From JAICYJ01 sp045806525 (GTDB lineage: Bacteria; Actinomycetota; Thermoleophilia; Gaiellales; JAICJC01), in NCBI GenBank assembly GCA_045806525.1, contig JBJMJD010000009.1, forward strand, positions 1-64,000: DNA of 64,000 bases. Reading direction: 5' to 3'. Positions 40,467 to 49,501 of this stretch are shown here, in pieces. Position 1 is the stretch's first letter, and each line of letters begins with the position of its first letter. The notes beneath the pieces were generated by a model. It was not told where the DNA came from and searched no databases. It saw nothing but the letters and a program-made list of their open reading frames with translations. Both the position numbers and the translations under genes were made by a program.

Positions 40467-41228
40467 CTAGGAGGGGTCTGCGACTGCCGCCGCCAGCTCC
40501 AGCAGGTGCTCGGACTCGGGCACAGGCGGCCCCAGCTCGCGGTAGAGGCCGGGCGCACGCGACAGCTCGACCAGCCCGGCCCACGCCAGGTCCTGGTCAC
40601 GGTCGTCGCGCAGCGTCTCCAGCACCGCCAGCGACCGTTCCAACGTGCGCCGGCAGAACGTCAGCCAGACCATGCCGTGCTCGCGCCGCTGCGGCTCGGC
40701 GGGCACCTCGCCGCCGTCCGCCTGGCGCAGGTGCGCGGTGCAGGAGTCGGCCAGCATCTGCACGGCCTGATCGGCGTCCTCCGTCTCCGGATCGGGCGCT
40801 GTCTGAGAAGCGTGCGCGACCTCCAGCAGCTCGTCCGCCACGACGAACAGCGCGGCCGAGACGCCATCCACCTGCTCCAGGAAGCCGGCATGCAGGCCGC
40901 GTTCGGCCGGGGTTGGTGCGGTCGCAGGACGCACCCCGTCGCGGTCGAGCCTGATGTAGCCGCCGGCGTCGACTCCGATGTGCGACAGCAGGTCGGCGAA
41001 CACCAGCGCCTGCACCGCGTCCTGCAGCCCGTGCACGACCTCGATCGAGACAGCGTCGCGCTCGTGCGCAAGCGCGGCGGCTGTCATTCGGTCGTTCACG
41101 AAACGGGACAGCTTCCGCAGCGTTTGCAGTCGCGGCGACGGCGGCGATGCGTCCAGGCGCCCGGCCGCGCCGTGCGTGCGGGCGCACAGCGACAGCAGGT
41201 CGTCGGCGGTCAGTTGCTCAGAGGGCAT
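40467..41228 (-). CDS. Unknown helical protein, 253 residues
   Basis: ATG 41228 begins MPSEQLTADDLLSLCARTHG. The protein is soluble and mostly helical with many Asp, Glu, Arg and Ala, and no membrane segment or known motif; a central segment reads FLEQVDGVSAALFVVADELL and another MVWLTFCRRTLERSLAVLET. No family is recognised. It reads in the same direction as copA but ends right at the CsoR operator, so it is probably a separate transcription unit. It is divergent from an EamA transporter gene. Confidence 0.7.
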   Translation of the reverse strand: MPSEQLTADDLLSLCARTHGAAGRLDASPPSPRLQTLRKLSRFVNDRMTAAALAHERDAVSIEVVHGLQDAVQALVFADLLSHIGVDAGGYIRLDRDGVRPATAPTPAERGLHAGFLEQVDGVSAALFVVADELLEVAHASQTAPDPETEDADQAVQMLADSCTAHLRQADGGEVPAEPQRREHGMVWLTFCRRTLERSLAVLETLRDDRDQDLAWAGLVELSRAPGLYRELGPPVPESEHLLELAAAVADPS

Positions 41229-41283
41229 GCCGCCAGGGTACACCTGCGGCGGGCGTTCTGACCGCGCGGCTACCCTCTTGCCC

Positions 41284-42177
41284 GTGCGCCGAACACCGGA
41301 CTCCGCGGATGCCATGCTGGTGTTCGCGAACGTCCTCTGGTCGTTGAACTACGCGACCACCAAGTACGCCTTCGGCGAGTGGCTGCCGCTGGCATTCTCG
41401 GCCACGCGCTTTCTCTGCGCGGGCATCATCTTCGCCCTGTTCGTGCTGTGGCGCGAGGGCAGCCTGCGCATCCGGCGCTCGGACGTGAAGCTGGTGCTGG
41501 CCACCGCGGCCGTGGGCATCCTGCTCAACCAGCTCACGTTCAACTACGCGGTCGACAAGACGACCGCCGGCAACACCGCGCTGATCCTGGCCTCCGCGCC
41601 CGCGTTCGCGGCGCTGTTCGCCTCGCTCGCCGGGCACGAGCACGTGCAGCGCAAGCACTGGCTGGCGTTGGCCGTGTCGGTGGCCGGCGTGGTGCTGGTG
41701 ATCCAGGGCGGCTCCGGCGTGGCCGGCGTCAGCCTGGTCGGCGACCTGCTGGCGGTGGGCGCCGCCATCACCTGGGCCGCCTACTCCGTGATGCTGCGGC
41801 CGCTGTTCGGACGCTACTCGGCGGCACGCATCAGCGCGCTGATGGTGTCGATCGGCGGGGTCATGATCCTGCCCTTCGGCCTGCCCCAGATGCACGAGCA
41901 GGACTGGGCCGGTCTCAGCGGGCTGCACTGGGCCGCCTGGGGCTACTCCACGATCTTCCCGGTGCTCGTGACCAACCTGCTCTACTTCCGCGCGCTCCGC
42001 ACGATCGGCGCCTCGCGGGCCACGCTCTACATGTACCTGCAGCCGTTCCTGGGCGCGCTGTTCGCCGCCTGGCTGCTGGGCGAGCAGGTCACCGGCCTGC
42101 AGATCCTGGGCGGCGCCGTGATCGTGGGCGGGGTCTCCATGGGCCGGCTGATGCCGGGCGCGACGGTGCGCGAGTGA
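41284..42177 (+). CDS. EamA-family (DMT) membrane transporter
   Basis: A 297-residue protein with ten membrane helices in two repeats: first SLNYATTKYAFGEWLPLAFS and RFLCAGIIFALFVLW, second TWAAYSVMLRPLFGRYSA. Probable exporter of a metabolite. GTG 41284 is used; an internal ATG at 41314 begins exactly at the first helix and is also possible. The stop overlaps the MFS gene start by 4 bp. Confidence 0.88.
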   Translation: MRRTPDSADAMLVFANVLWSLNYATTKYAFGEWLPLAFSATRFLCAGIIFALFVLWREGSLRIRRSDVKLVLATAAVGILLNQLTFNYAVDKTTAGNTALILASAPAFAALFASLAGHEHVQRKHWLALAVSVAGVVLVIQGGSGVAGVSLVGDLLAVGAAITWAAYSVMLRPLFGRYSAARISALMVSIGGVMILPFGLPQMHEQDWAGLSGLHWAAWGYSTIFPVLVTNLLYFRALRTIGASRATLYMYLQPFLGALFAAWLLGEQVTGLQILGGAVIVGGVSMGRLMPGATVRE

Positions 42178-43295
42178 CGGGCCGGCGCGCGACGCTGCCT
42201 CTGTACCTGGGCGGCTTCCTGGGCCCGTTCGGCGGCGCCGTGCTGGCCGTGCTGATCCCCGAGCTGCGCGACGCCTTCCACGCGACCACCGATCAGGTGG
42301 CGCTGGCGGTGCCGGCCTACCTCGTGCCGTTCGCGCTGCTGCAGATCGTGTCGGGCACGATCGGCGAGCGGATCGGCCGCCGCCGGGCCGTGCGCGCGGC
42401 CTACCTGGTGTACGCGGTGGCCCTGCTGCTGGCCGCGGTGGCGCCCACGATCGGGGTATTCCTGGTGTCGCGCGGGCTGCAGGGAACGGCCAACGCGTTC
42501 ACGACGCCGCTGCTGCTGGCAGGGCTGGCCGACGCGGTGCCGGCCGGCGAGCGCGGCCGCGCGGTCGGCATGTTCGCAGGCGTACAGGCCGGCGGCTTGT
42601 CGCTGGCGCCGCTGCTGGGCGGCCTGGCCGCCGAGGGCAGCTGGCGGCTTGCATTCATCCTGCCGGCCCTGGTGTCGCTCGGGCTGATGCTGATGCCGCC
42701 GCCCGACCCGATCCGGGCCGTTGGTGAGCAGCTGCCGACGCTGCGGTCGGTGGCCACGCCGCGGATGGGCCTGCTGTGCGCCGCCGGCTTCGCGGGCTAC
42801 CTGGGCATGGCCGGCCTCGCCCTCCTGATCTCGCTGCGCGCCGACGACGCGTTCGCGTTGGGTGCCACCGGCCGTGGCGCGGTGCTGGCCGTCTATGGGG
42901 CGGCCGGCCTCCTGTTCGGGCGGCTGGGCGGGCTCGGGTCGGAGCGGCTGGGCCCGGCCCGTGCCGCCGTGCTGGCAGCGATCGGCTGCGCCGCGATGAT
43001 CGCGCCGCTCGGGATCGCTCCGTCGGTCGGGGCGACGGCGCTGCTGTGGTTTGCAGCAGGTGCTGTGTCGGCGCTTCTCTGGGCGGCCCTGAACACGATC
43101 GCCGTGGAAGCCGTACCGGCCAACCGAGGCGGCGCCGTGTCGCTGTTCGCCGCGTTCAAGTTCTCCGGCACGGCGGTGGCGCCGCTGGCGTGGCTACCCG
43201 TCTATGACGCCTCGCCGGGCCTGGCCTTCCTGGCCGCCGGGATCGTGCTGCTGGCGATCGTGCCGCTGGCGCCGTGGTCGCTGCGCGTGCCCTAG
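42174..43295 (+). CDS. Major facilitator superfamily transporter
   Basis: A 373-residue MFS protein with about twelve helices. The loop 2-3 motif appears as GTIGERIGRRRAVRAAYLV, and helix 5 carries GVQAGGLSLAPLLGG (motif C-like), consistent with a proton-driven exporter. It is slightly short for the family. GTG start overlapping the EamA stop, and a 4-bp convergent overlap with the M20 peptidase at the 3' end. Confidence 0.9.
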   Translation: MTGRRATLPLYLGGFLGPFGGAVLAVLIPELRDAFHATTDQVALAVPAYLVPFALLQIVSGTIGERIGRRRAVRAAYLVYAVALLLAAVAPTIGVFLVSRGLQGTANAFTTPLLLAGLADAVPAGERGRAVGMFAGVQAGGLSLAPLLGGLAAEGSWRLAFILPALVSLGLMLMPPPDPIRAVGEQLPTLRSVATPRMGLLCAAGFAGYLGMAGLALLISLRADDAFALGATGRGAVLAVYGAAGLLFGRLGGLGSERLGPARAAVLAAIGCAAMIAPLGIAPSVGATALLWFAAGAVSALLWAALNTIAVEAVPANRGGAVSLFAAFKFSGTAVAPLAWLPVYDASPGLAFLAAGIVLLAIVPLAPWSLRVP

Positions 43296-44563
43296 CCCGC
43301 GGCGGCGAGCGCCCGCATCACCCACACCGCTAACACCCGCGCGCACCGCGCCACATCCTCGAGCTCGATGTGCTCGTCCGGGGCGTGGGCCAGGAACGGA
43401 TCGCCAGGCCCGTAGAGCACGGTCGGCGTCGCTCCCTCGTTGATCAGCAGGCGCATGTCGGCGCCGTAGGGAACGCCCACGAAGCCGGGCAGCTTGCCCA
43501 GCACGTCGCGGGCCGCCTCGCCCACGCCCCAGGGCAGCTCGTGGGTGTGGGGCACGACCGCCGAGGCGAACCGTCCGCCGGTGATCTCGATCGAGGCGGG
43601 GTGGTCGCGCAGCCAGTCGTCGCCCGCACAGGCCCCGACCACGGCGGCTCGCAGCGCCTGCTCGGCCTGCTCCGGCGTCTCGCCGACGCGCACGCCGTAG
43701 CGGCCCTCGACGGTGACCCGGTCGGGAACGGTCGACGACCAGTCGCCGCCGGATATGCGGCCCAGGTTGGTGGGGTAGGGAAGGCCGAGCTCGCGCATGG
43801 CGGGGTTCTGCTCGCTCTCGTTCCGTTCCCTCTCATCGGCCAGCAGCCCGTCGTGGACGACGCGCAGCTTCTCGATCGCCGAGACGCCCTTGAGACGGTA
43901 GGCGGCGTGCGCGGAGCGGCCGCTGACTGTCAGCAGAAAGGTGATCGCGCCGGCCTGCGCGGTCACGATCTCGAGCCTGGTGGGCTCGGTGATCACCGCC
44001 ATCTCGGCCACGTAACCGGACCGGATCGCGGCCAGCATGCCGGCGCCGCCGTCCTCTTCGCTGGGCACGGTCACCAGCACCGCCTCGCCCTGTAGCTCGG
44101 TCCCGGTGTCGACCAGCGCCCGCAGCGCGGCCAGGCCGGCCACCACGCCGCCCTTCATGTCCATCGAGCCGCGCCCGTACAGGCGGCCGTCGCGCAGCTC
44201 CGCGCCGAACGGGTCGGTGCTCCAGTCCTCCCGCGGCCCGGGCGGCACCGTGTCGATGTGCCCGGCGACGATCACCCGCCGCGGGGCTCCGACCTCGCCG
44301 ATGGCGCCCGCCACGACCGGCAGCGTCGTGCGCGGCGCCTCCATGCCCGGGAAGTCGGGGTCGCCCGCCAGCTGTGCCGGGTCGGTGTCGACGCGCGTCA
44401 CCTCGAGGCCGGCGTGCGCCATCCGCAGGGCCGCCTCGGTCTGCACGGCGCCCTCCTGACCGGTGACGCTGGGGATCCGCACCAGCGCCGCCAGGTCGTC
44501 GCCGATGCGGTCACGGTCGACGGCCGCGATCACGGCCAGCTCCGACGGCGTCAGGTTCTTCAT
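43292..44563 (-). CDS. M20-family metallopeptidase (ArgE/DapE type)
   Basis: A 423-residue di-zinc amidohydrolase. Metal ligands and catalytic residues are in VAGHIDTVPPG (His and the Asp two residues on), GRGSMDMKGGVVAG (bridging Asp) and VPSEEDGGAGM (catalytic Glu-Glu). A dimerisation lid domain lies between about 190 and 310. The family removes acyl groups from amino acids or cleaves dipeptides. It overlaps the amidinotransferase-family gene by 4 bp, hinting at a joint role in breakdown of an arginine-like compound (inference). Confidence 0.9.
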   Translation of the reverse strand: MKNLTPSELAVIAAVDRDRIGDDLAALVRIPSVTGQEGAVQTEAALRMAHAGLEVTRVDTDPAQLAGDPDFPGMEAPRTTLPVVAGAIGEVGAPRRVIVAGHIDTVPPGPREDWSTDPFGAELRDGRLYGRGSMDMKGGVVAGLAALRALVDTGTELQGEAVLVTVPSEEDGGAGMLAAIRSGYVAEMAVITEPTRLEIVTAQAGAITFLLTVSGRSAHAAYRLKGVSAIEKLRVVHDGLLADERERNESEQNPAMRELGLPYPTNLGRISGGDWSSTVPDRVTVEGRYGVRVGETPEQAEQALRAAVVGACAGDDWLRDHPASIEITGGRFASAVVPHTHELPWGVGEAARDVLGKLPGFVGVPYGADMRLLINEGATPTVLYGPGDPFLAHAPDEHIELEDVARCARVLAVWVMRALAAAG

Positions 44564-45423
44564 CCGCGCAGGATGGGACGCGTCAGGCAGGTCGGCCCGC
44601 CGCTGCCGTTCACGCCCACCTGGCCGGCGGGAAAAGCGTGCACCTCGGCCCCGGCAGCCTCCAGGCGCGCGCGCGTGACCGGGTTGCCATCTGCGACAAC
44701 GGCCACCCTGGGGCTGACGGCCAGCACGTTGCAGCCCAGCGAGAGGTACTCCTGCTCGGGCACCTCCACCAGCCGCACGCCCCGCTCCTGCAGCAGCTCC
44801 AGCAGGCCGCAGGGGAACAGCGGCAGGAACACCACCGCCAGATCGTCGGCGATCGGCGAGATCACGCTCATCAGGTGCACGAGCTCGCCGGCGCCCTTCC
44901 AGTAGGGGACGTCGAATACCTCAACCTCTACCTCAGGTTCAAGGATCGAGCGCAGCTGGGCGGCACCGGAGCGGTTCGTGCGAAGCGTCCGGCCCACGCA
45001 CAGGGTGCGCTCGTCCAGCCAGAACGTGTCGCCGCCCTCGGCCGTGCCCGGCGACTCGATCCGGCCCACGGTGGGGATGCCTCGCTCGTTGCACCAGCGC
45101 TCGATCACCAGCTCCTCGCCGACCCGGTTGGGCTTGCCGGCCAGCAGCGGCAGCACGCCGCGGTCGGTGACCAGCGCCGGGTCGAAGGTGTAGGTGAGGT
45201 CGGGATCGGACTCGCAGTCCAGCTCGTGGACGGTGGCGCCCAGGTCGGCCAGGATCGTCGTCAGCGCGTCGTGCTCGCGCTGCGCTGCGACCAGGTCGAC
45301 CGGGTGCAGGAAGCCGTGGGCGGGATCGTCGAAGGCGGCGCCGAAGGCCGCAGCGGGGCGCTTCACCAGGACGTCGCGCAGCTGCGCGGTCATGCTCTGG
45401 GCGCCGAAGGTGGGGGTGCTCAT
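44560..45423 (-). CDS. Amidinotransferase/dimethylargininase-family hydrolase
   Basis: A 287-residue guanidino-modifying enzyme. The acidic substrate site is TAEGGDTFWLDE, the catalytic His lies in GELVHLMSVISP, and the catalytic Cys near the C-terminus is in GGPTCLTRPIL. Relatives hydrolyse dimethylarginine or arginine to a citrulline and an amine or ammonia. The exact substrate is not visible. It is coupled to the M20 peptidase gene (4-bp overlap) and divergent from the small gene at 45455. Confidence 0.88.
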   Translation of the reverse strand: MSTPTFGAQSMTAQLRDVLVKRPAAAFGAAFDDPAHGFLHPVDLVAAQREHDALTTILADLGATVHELDCESDPDLTYTFDPALVTDRGVLPLLAGKPNRVGEELVIERWCNERGIPTVGRIESPGTAEGGDTFWLDERTLCVGRTLRTNRSGAAQLRSILEPEVEVEVFDVPYWKGAGELVHLMSVISPIADDLAVVFLPLFPCGLLELLQERGVRLVEVPEQEYLSLGCNVLAVSPRVAVVADGNPVTRARLEAAGAEVHAFPAGQVGVNGSGGPTCLTRPILRG

Positions 45424-45454
45424 GCTTGCGAACAGTAGACTGTCGCGACGTCAC

Positions 45455-45739
45455 ATGAGCGATGAACACGACTACCGCGAGCAGTACAACGAGGCCATCG
45501 CCAGGGCCGTGGCCGGTCAGGTCGGTGTCTACCCGGACTTCGACCGCCACCGCCAGGAGACGGTGTGGCGGGTGCTCTCGTCCGACCGCCAGGCGCTGCT
45601 CACGTTCTGCCAGCGCCAGGGCATCTCGGTGGGCAGGATGGACACCATCAAGACCCTGAAGAGCCCCAAGCCGCTGTACCAGCTGATGGCCGTCGGCCAC
45701 GACGCCCAGACGATCGCGAAGTGGCAGGGAGCGCACTAG
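45455..45739 (+). CDS. Unknown 94-residue protein
   Basis: A small, soluble, charged protein beginning MSDEHDYREQYNEAIARAVA; the middle reads DFDRHRQETVWRVLSSDRQA and the C-terminus ends KWQGAH. Probably helical; no known motif. The next gene, a HAD phosphatase, starts 4 bp after its stop, so the two are likely one operon. Confidence 0.7.
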   Translation: MSDEHDYREQYNEAIARAVAGQVGVYPDFDRHRQETVWRVLSSDRQALLTFCQRQGISVGRMDTIKTLKSPKPLYQLMAVGHDAQTIAKWQGAH

Positions 45740-45743
45740 CGGC

Positions 45744-46373
45744 GTGGCCCTGATCGTCGTCGACTTCGACGGCACGATCACCGAGTCAGACAGCCTCGTC
45801 CAGATCGTGCAGACGTACGCGCCGCAGCTGTTCGACGAGCTGGAGGGCGACCTCGACGCCGGGCGGATCACGCTGCACCAGTGCATCGAGCGCGAGTTTG
45901 CCGCGGTCCGCGGCGACCACGACGCGATCGTGGCGGAGGCGGTCGCGCGGGTGCGGGTGCGGCCCGGCTTCGCGGAGTTCGTGGCCGCGGCGCAGGCGGC
46001 GGGGCACCGGGTGGTGGTGGTATCAAGCGGGTTCGAGGCGATCATCCGGCCGGTGCTGGTGCGCGACGGTGTCCCCGAGGTGGAGCTGTTCGCTCACGAC
46101 GTGCGGTTCTCAGCGAAGGGCGGGGTGGTGGATTTCCGCTACGGCGAGCAGTGCGACGTCTGCGGGCAGGAATGCAAGCGGTCGGTGGTCCGTGCGCTGC
46201 GGGACGGCGGCGACGTTGTCTACGTTGGTGACGGCTACTCCGACCGCTGCGCGGCGCTGGCGGCCGATCGCGTGTTCGCCCGTCGAGAGCTGGCCCGGGA
46301 CATGGAGGCCCGGGGCGTCGCGTACGAGCCGTTCGACGACTTCGTGAGCGTGCGGGCGGCGCTGGGCCTGTAG
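45744..46373 (+). CDS. HAD-superfamily phosphatase, MtnX/SerB-like
   Basis: A 209-residue HAD hydrolase: motif I VVDFDGTITESD, motif II VVSSGFEAI, and motif IV YVGDGYSDRCAAL. The CDVCGQECKRS segment resembles the cysteine-containing loop of MtnX-type 2-hydroxy-3-keto-5-methylthiopentenyl-1-phosphate phosphatases. A methionine-salvage role is possible, but no other salvage genes are nearby. GTG start. Convergent with the SDR gene with no gap. Confidence 0.85.
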   Translation: MALIVVDFDGTITESDSLVQIVQTYAPQLFDELEGDLDAGRITLHQCIEREFAAVRGDHDAIVAEAVARVRVRPGFAEFVAAAQAAGHRVVVVSSGFEAIIRPVLVRDGVPEVELFAHDVRFSAKGGVVDFRYGEQCDVCGQECKRSVVRALRDGGDVVYVGDGYSDRCAALAADRVFARRELARDMEARGVAYEPFDDFVSVRAALGL

Positions 46374-47156
46374 CTACTCGGCCGTGGTGTAGGTGGCGGT
46401 GATACCGCCGTCCACCAGCATGGCCGCGCCGTTCGTCCAGCTGGACTCGTCGCCGGCCAGGTAGAGCACGGCGTTTGCGACCTCCTCGGGCGTGCCGAGG
46501 CGGCCGTCGGGGAGGTGCACGGCGCGGCGCTGCCACTGATGCTCATCGGTCAGGAACGCTCCCACCAGGCCGGTGTCGACCGGGCCCGGGCAGACGGCGT
46601 TGCAGCGGATGCCCTGCTTGGCGTAGACGGCGGCCACCTCACGGGTCATCGACACGACGCCGCCCTTGCTGGCCGAATAGGCGATCTGGGGGGTGGCGGC
46701 GCCCATCAGTGCGACGAAGCTGGCGGTGTTGATGATAGAGCCGCCGCCGCAGCGCAGCAGGTGCGGGATCTGGTGGTGCAGGCACAGGAACACGCCGGTC
46801 AGGTTGACCGAGAGGATCCGCTGCCAGGTGGCGGGGCTGGTCGATACCGGGTCGGTGTCGTCGGGCAGCAGGATGCCGGCGTTGTTGTGGCAGACGTCGA
46901 TGCGTCCGTGGCGGTCGGCGACGGCGGCGTAGAGGGCGGCCACGGAGGCGTCGTCGGTGACGTCGACGGAGAAGGCCGCGGACTCGCCGGGCAGCCCGGC
47001 GGCGGCGCGCTGGGCTGCCGCCAGGTCGATATCCGCGACGGCGACGCGGCCGCCCTCCGCGGCCAGGCGGCGGCAGGTGGCAAGGCCGATGCCGGAGGCA
47101 CCGCCGGTGACGACGCAGACCTTTCCCTCGACGCGTCCGGGGGGCATGGCGGGCAT
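46374..47156 (-). CDS. Short-chain dehydrogenase/reductase (SDR)
   Basis: A 260-residue classical SDR: cofactor loop VVTGGASGIGLATCRR, Asp in VAVADID (NAD preference), NNAGIL, the catalytic Ser region IINTASF, and the YSASK active site. It interconverts an alcohol and a ketone. The C-terminal LVDGGITATYTT is typical. It starts 10 bp from a strong terminator, so it is probably transcribed alone. The start could be the ATG at 47156 or 47147. Confidence 0.9.
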   Translation of the reverse strand: MPAMPPGRVEGKVCVVTGGASGIGLATCRRLAAEGGRVAVADIDLAAAQRAAAGLPGESAAFSVDVTDDASVAALYAAVADRHGRIDVCHNNAGILLPDDTDPVSTSPATWQRILSVNLTGVFLCLHHQIPHLLRCGGGSIINTASFVALMGAATPQIAYSASKGGVVSMTREVAAVYAKQGIRCNAVCPGPVDTGLVGAFLTDEHQWQRRAVHLPDGRLGTPEEVANAVLYLAGDESSWTNGAAMLVDGGITATYTTAE

Positions 47157-47165
47157 TAAACGCGA

Positions 47166-47196
47166 GAGGGGCGCCCGCGTGTCGCGGACGCCCCTC
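47166..47196 (-). terminator. Strong hairpin terminator after the APC permease gene
   Basis: GAGGGGCG and CCGCG arms pair with CGCGG and CGCCCCTC around a TGT loop, a 13-bp stem with a single C-A mismatch, located 14 bases past the permease stop. Confidence 0.8.
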
Positions 47197-47210
47197 CGGC
47201 GGTCATCGGG

Positions 47211-48776
47211 TTACAGCCCGTCGTGCACCATCCGGCCGATCGTCTCGTACTTGGCGCGGTCGTTCGATTTCAGATACAGCGCGTATCCGATACCTCCCAC
47301 GAACACCAGCACGTCGATTATCACCAGGTACCAGGCGTAGGTGTAGCCGGCGCCGAGGAAGTCGATCTTATCGATCGCGACCCCCAGCACCGCCAGCTGA
47401 CCAACCACCGAGATGATCGGGGCGATCGTGTGGTTCCACATCCGGTGCTCACCCGGATGATGGGTGCGGAAGTAGTTCCAGATCGCCACCGACACCAGCG
47501 CCTGGATGAACAGGATCAACACCACGCCCATGAATGCGGCCAGGCCGTAGAGCTGGACGTAGGCCTGCGACGACGCGGCGGTCTGGTTCGGAGCCGTCGT
47601 GGTGAAGAAGTAGAACGCCAGCACGATCAGGGCCGCGATCACGGACTGCGCGATCGAGGCGATGTGCGGGCTGCGGTACTTCGGGTGCGTCCGGCCCAGC
47701 GCCGACGGCAGCACCTTCTCGCGTCCCAGCGAGTAGAGGTAGCGGGCCGTGGTGTTGTGGAAGGCCATGCCACACGCGAATGAGCCGGTGATGATCAGGT
47801 AGCTCATCACGTCGCTCAGGAACTGGTTGCCGAACTCCTTGGCCGGGGCGAGATAGAACGCTGCCGGGTCGGACACGGCCACCAGTGCCGCGTCGTGGGT
47901 GGTGAAGTACGACGAGAGCGCCGCCCACGAGGTGATGGTGTAGAAGATGCCCAGTCCGATCACCGAGACGTACATCGCCCTCGGCACGATCTTCTTGGGG
48001 TTGCGCGACTCCTCGCCGTAGTTAGGAGCCATCTCGAATCCCACCCACGACCAGAAGGCGAAGAACACGCCGACCGCCCATGCGCCGGCCGCGACTGCGT
48101 TGTCGCCGCTGCCGGATGCGGGCAGGTTCTTGAAGGCGTTCAGCGGGTTGATGGCCGCTGCCTGGATGTTGTTACCGCCGTGTCAGAACACGACCAGGTC
48201 GAAGATCAGCAGTGCGATCACCTCGCTGATCAGCGCCAGGCCCAGCACGCGTGCCGAGATGTGCACGTCGAAGTAGGCGAGGATCGAGATCAGCACGACC
48301 ATGAACAGCGCGACGATCACCCATGAGGGGTGATAGCCGTACTGGGCGAGCTTGAGCGTGCCGAAGTATGCGAAGCCCCCGCACAGCGAGGCCTCGAACA
48401 CCGAGTAGGCAACCACCATTGCGAGACCACTGGCCATGCCCAACTCGCGGCCGAGCCCGTGGCTGATGAAGCTGTAAAAACCGCCCGCAGCGGTGACCTT
48501 GCGGGCCATGGATACGTACCCCACCGAGAAGATGGCGAGGATGACCGTCGCGAACGCAAAGCCGGCGGGTGTGCCGACGCCGTTGCCGTATCCGACTGAC
48601 AGCGGCGTGTTGAAGAGCATTGCGGAGATCGGCGCCGCGCCGGTCACCGTCAGGAAGAGAACGCCGGCGAGACCAACGGCGCCGCCGTGCAGCTTCTGGA
48701 CATCGTCGCGTTCGGAGACGTCGACGCTGTCGATCTGGATCATCCCCTGATGGCCAGGGGGTTCCATGCCTTCCAC
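47211..48776 (-). pseudogene. APC-family amino acid permease interrupted by an in-frame TGA
   Basis: A complete 12-helix APC transporter can be read in one frame across 522 codons, from GTG 48776 (GGAGG 5 bases upstream) to 47211, except for a single TGA at 48185-48183. The first part holds LHGGAVGLAGVLFLTVTGAA and AAGGFYSFISHGLGREL (substrate-binding helices 1 and 3), ending LIFDLVVF before the stop. The same frame continues HGGNNIQAAAINPLN into FFAFWSWVGFEMAPNYGEE and the remaining helices. No frameshift or deletion is seen, so this is a fresh nonsense mutation, a sequencing error or read-through. The permease may once have served the neighbouring microcompartment operon. Confidence 0.85.
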
Positions 48777-48820
48777 TTGTCCCTCCTTTGAGCATTGACC
48801 GGTATGGGCATCTGCCCGGG

Positions 48821-49285
48821 CTAGCTGACGGCTGCCACCTCCTTGTTCTCGCCCCCGTCGCGCGTCTCGCCGGCGGCGAGCGTCGCGACCAGGATGCGCT
48901 CGACGACGTCCCGCCACTCGTCCTGGCGGACTTCGACGCGATCGGGCAGCAGCCGGCGCCGCTTGACGTCGGCGTAGTGGTCCTTCGCGAGCACGTCGAA
49001 GGCGCCGATCGTGCGGATCACGATGCCGTAGTCGCCGGCGCCGACGAAGCTGCCGATCCAGTCGCCCGGCCGGCCGTCGTCTGCGAACACGCCCTCCTCG
49101 ACGCCCTGCCAGTACGCGTGCTGGAACAGGCAGCCGGCGACGCCGCGGTCCGTCCAGCATCCGGCGGTGACGGCTCGTTCACCGCGGCCGATGCCACGAA
49201 GCGCGAGCTGAAGGAGTTCGCGGCCGCGATCACTCTCGGCCAGGACGGCCAGATCGTCGCGCACCCTTTGCTCTTGCGGGTTCAT
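48821..49285 (-). CDS. Unknown 154-residue protein upstream of the APC permease
   Basis: ATG 49285 has GGAGG 6 bases upstream. The protein is soluble, alpha/beta, with GCLFQHAYWQGVEEGVFADD, GDWIGSFVGAGDYGIVI and IRTIGAFDVLAKDHYADVK as its most conserved-looking segments. I do not recognise a family. It lies 44 bp before the permease gene and is transcribed with it from a promoter at 49317-49345. Confidence 0.7.
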   Translation of the reverse strand: MNPQEQRVRDDLAVLAESDRGRELLQLALRGIGRGERAVTAGCWTDRGVAGCLFQHAYWQGVEEGVFADDGRPGDWIGSFVGAGDYGIVIRTIGAFDVLAKDHYADVKRRRLLPDRVEVRQDEWRDVVERILVATLAAGETRDGGENKEVAAVS

Positions 49286-49316
49286 GTTTGACCTCCGCTC
49301 GTCGGATCTGGCCACG

Positions 49317-49345
49317 ATAATGCCAGCTTGAACGCTTAGATACAA
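49317..49345 (-). promoter_or_regulatory. Promoter of the unknown gene-APC permease operon
   Basis: On the minus strand TTGTAT (49345-49340) and CATTAT (49322-49317) are 17 bases apart, about 30 bp before the start codon at 49285. Confidence 0.55.
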
Positions 49346-49452
49346 GGGTCTGGACGGCATCGCGGCACGCGATGTGCCGCCAGCACTGTCAACACGCGGG
49401 ACGCCGTGCAACCCGGCCGATGACGGTTCGCCGGGCTCTCCGGAAGGGCGCC

Positions 49453-49490
49453 GGGTGATAGAGAGGTGCCGGGCACCGTCGTAACAGCCG
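49453..49490 (+). repeat. REP-like inverted repeat, left end
   Basis: Begins GGGTGATAGAGAGGTGCCGG and ends CGTAACAGCCG. It is the reverse complement of 50285-50322 with one mismatch (an A for G near position 12). The internal GGTGCCGGGCACC can form a hairpin. Confidence 0.9.
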
Positions 49491-49501
49491 TTGCACCGCC
49501 G

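Noticed and set aside
48183..48185. The in-frame TGA of the APC permease as a selenocysteine codon
   Set aside because: A membrane transporter helix is an unlikely place for selenocysteine, only a weak 5-bp inverted repeat surrounds the codon, and no convincing bacterial SECIS loop follows it.
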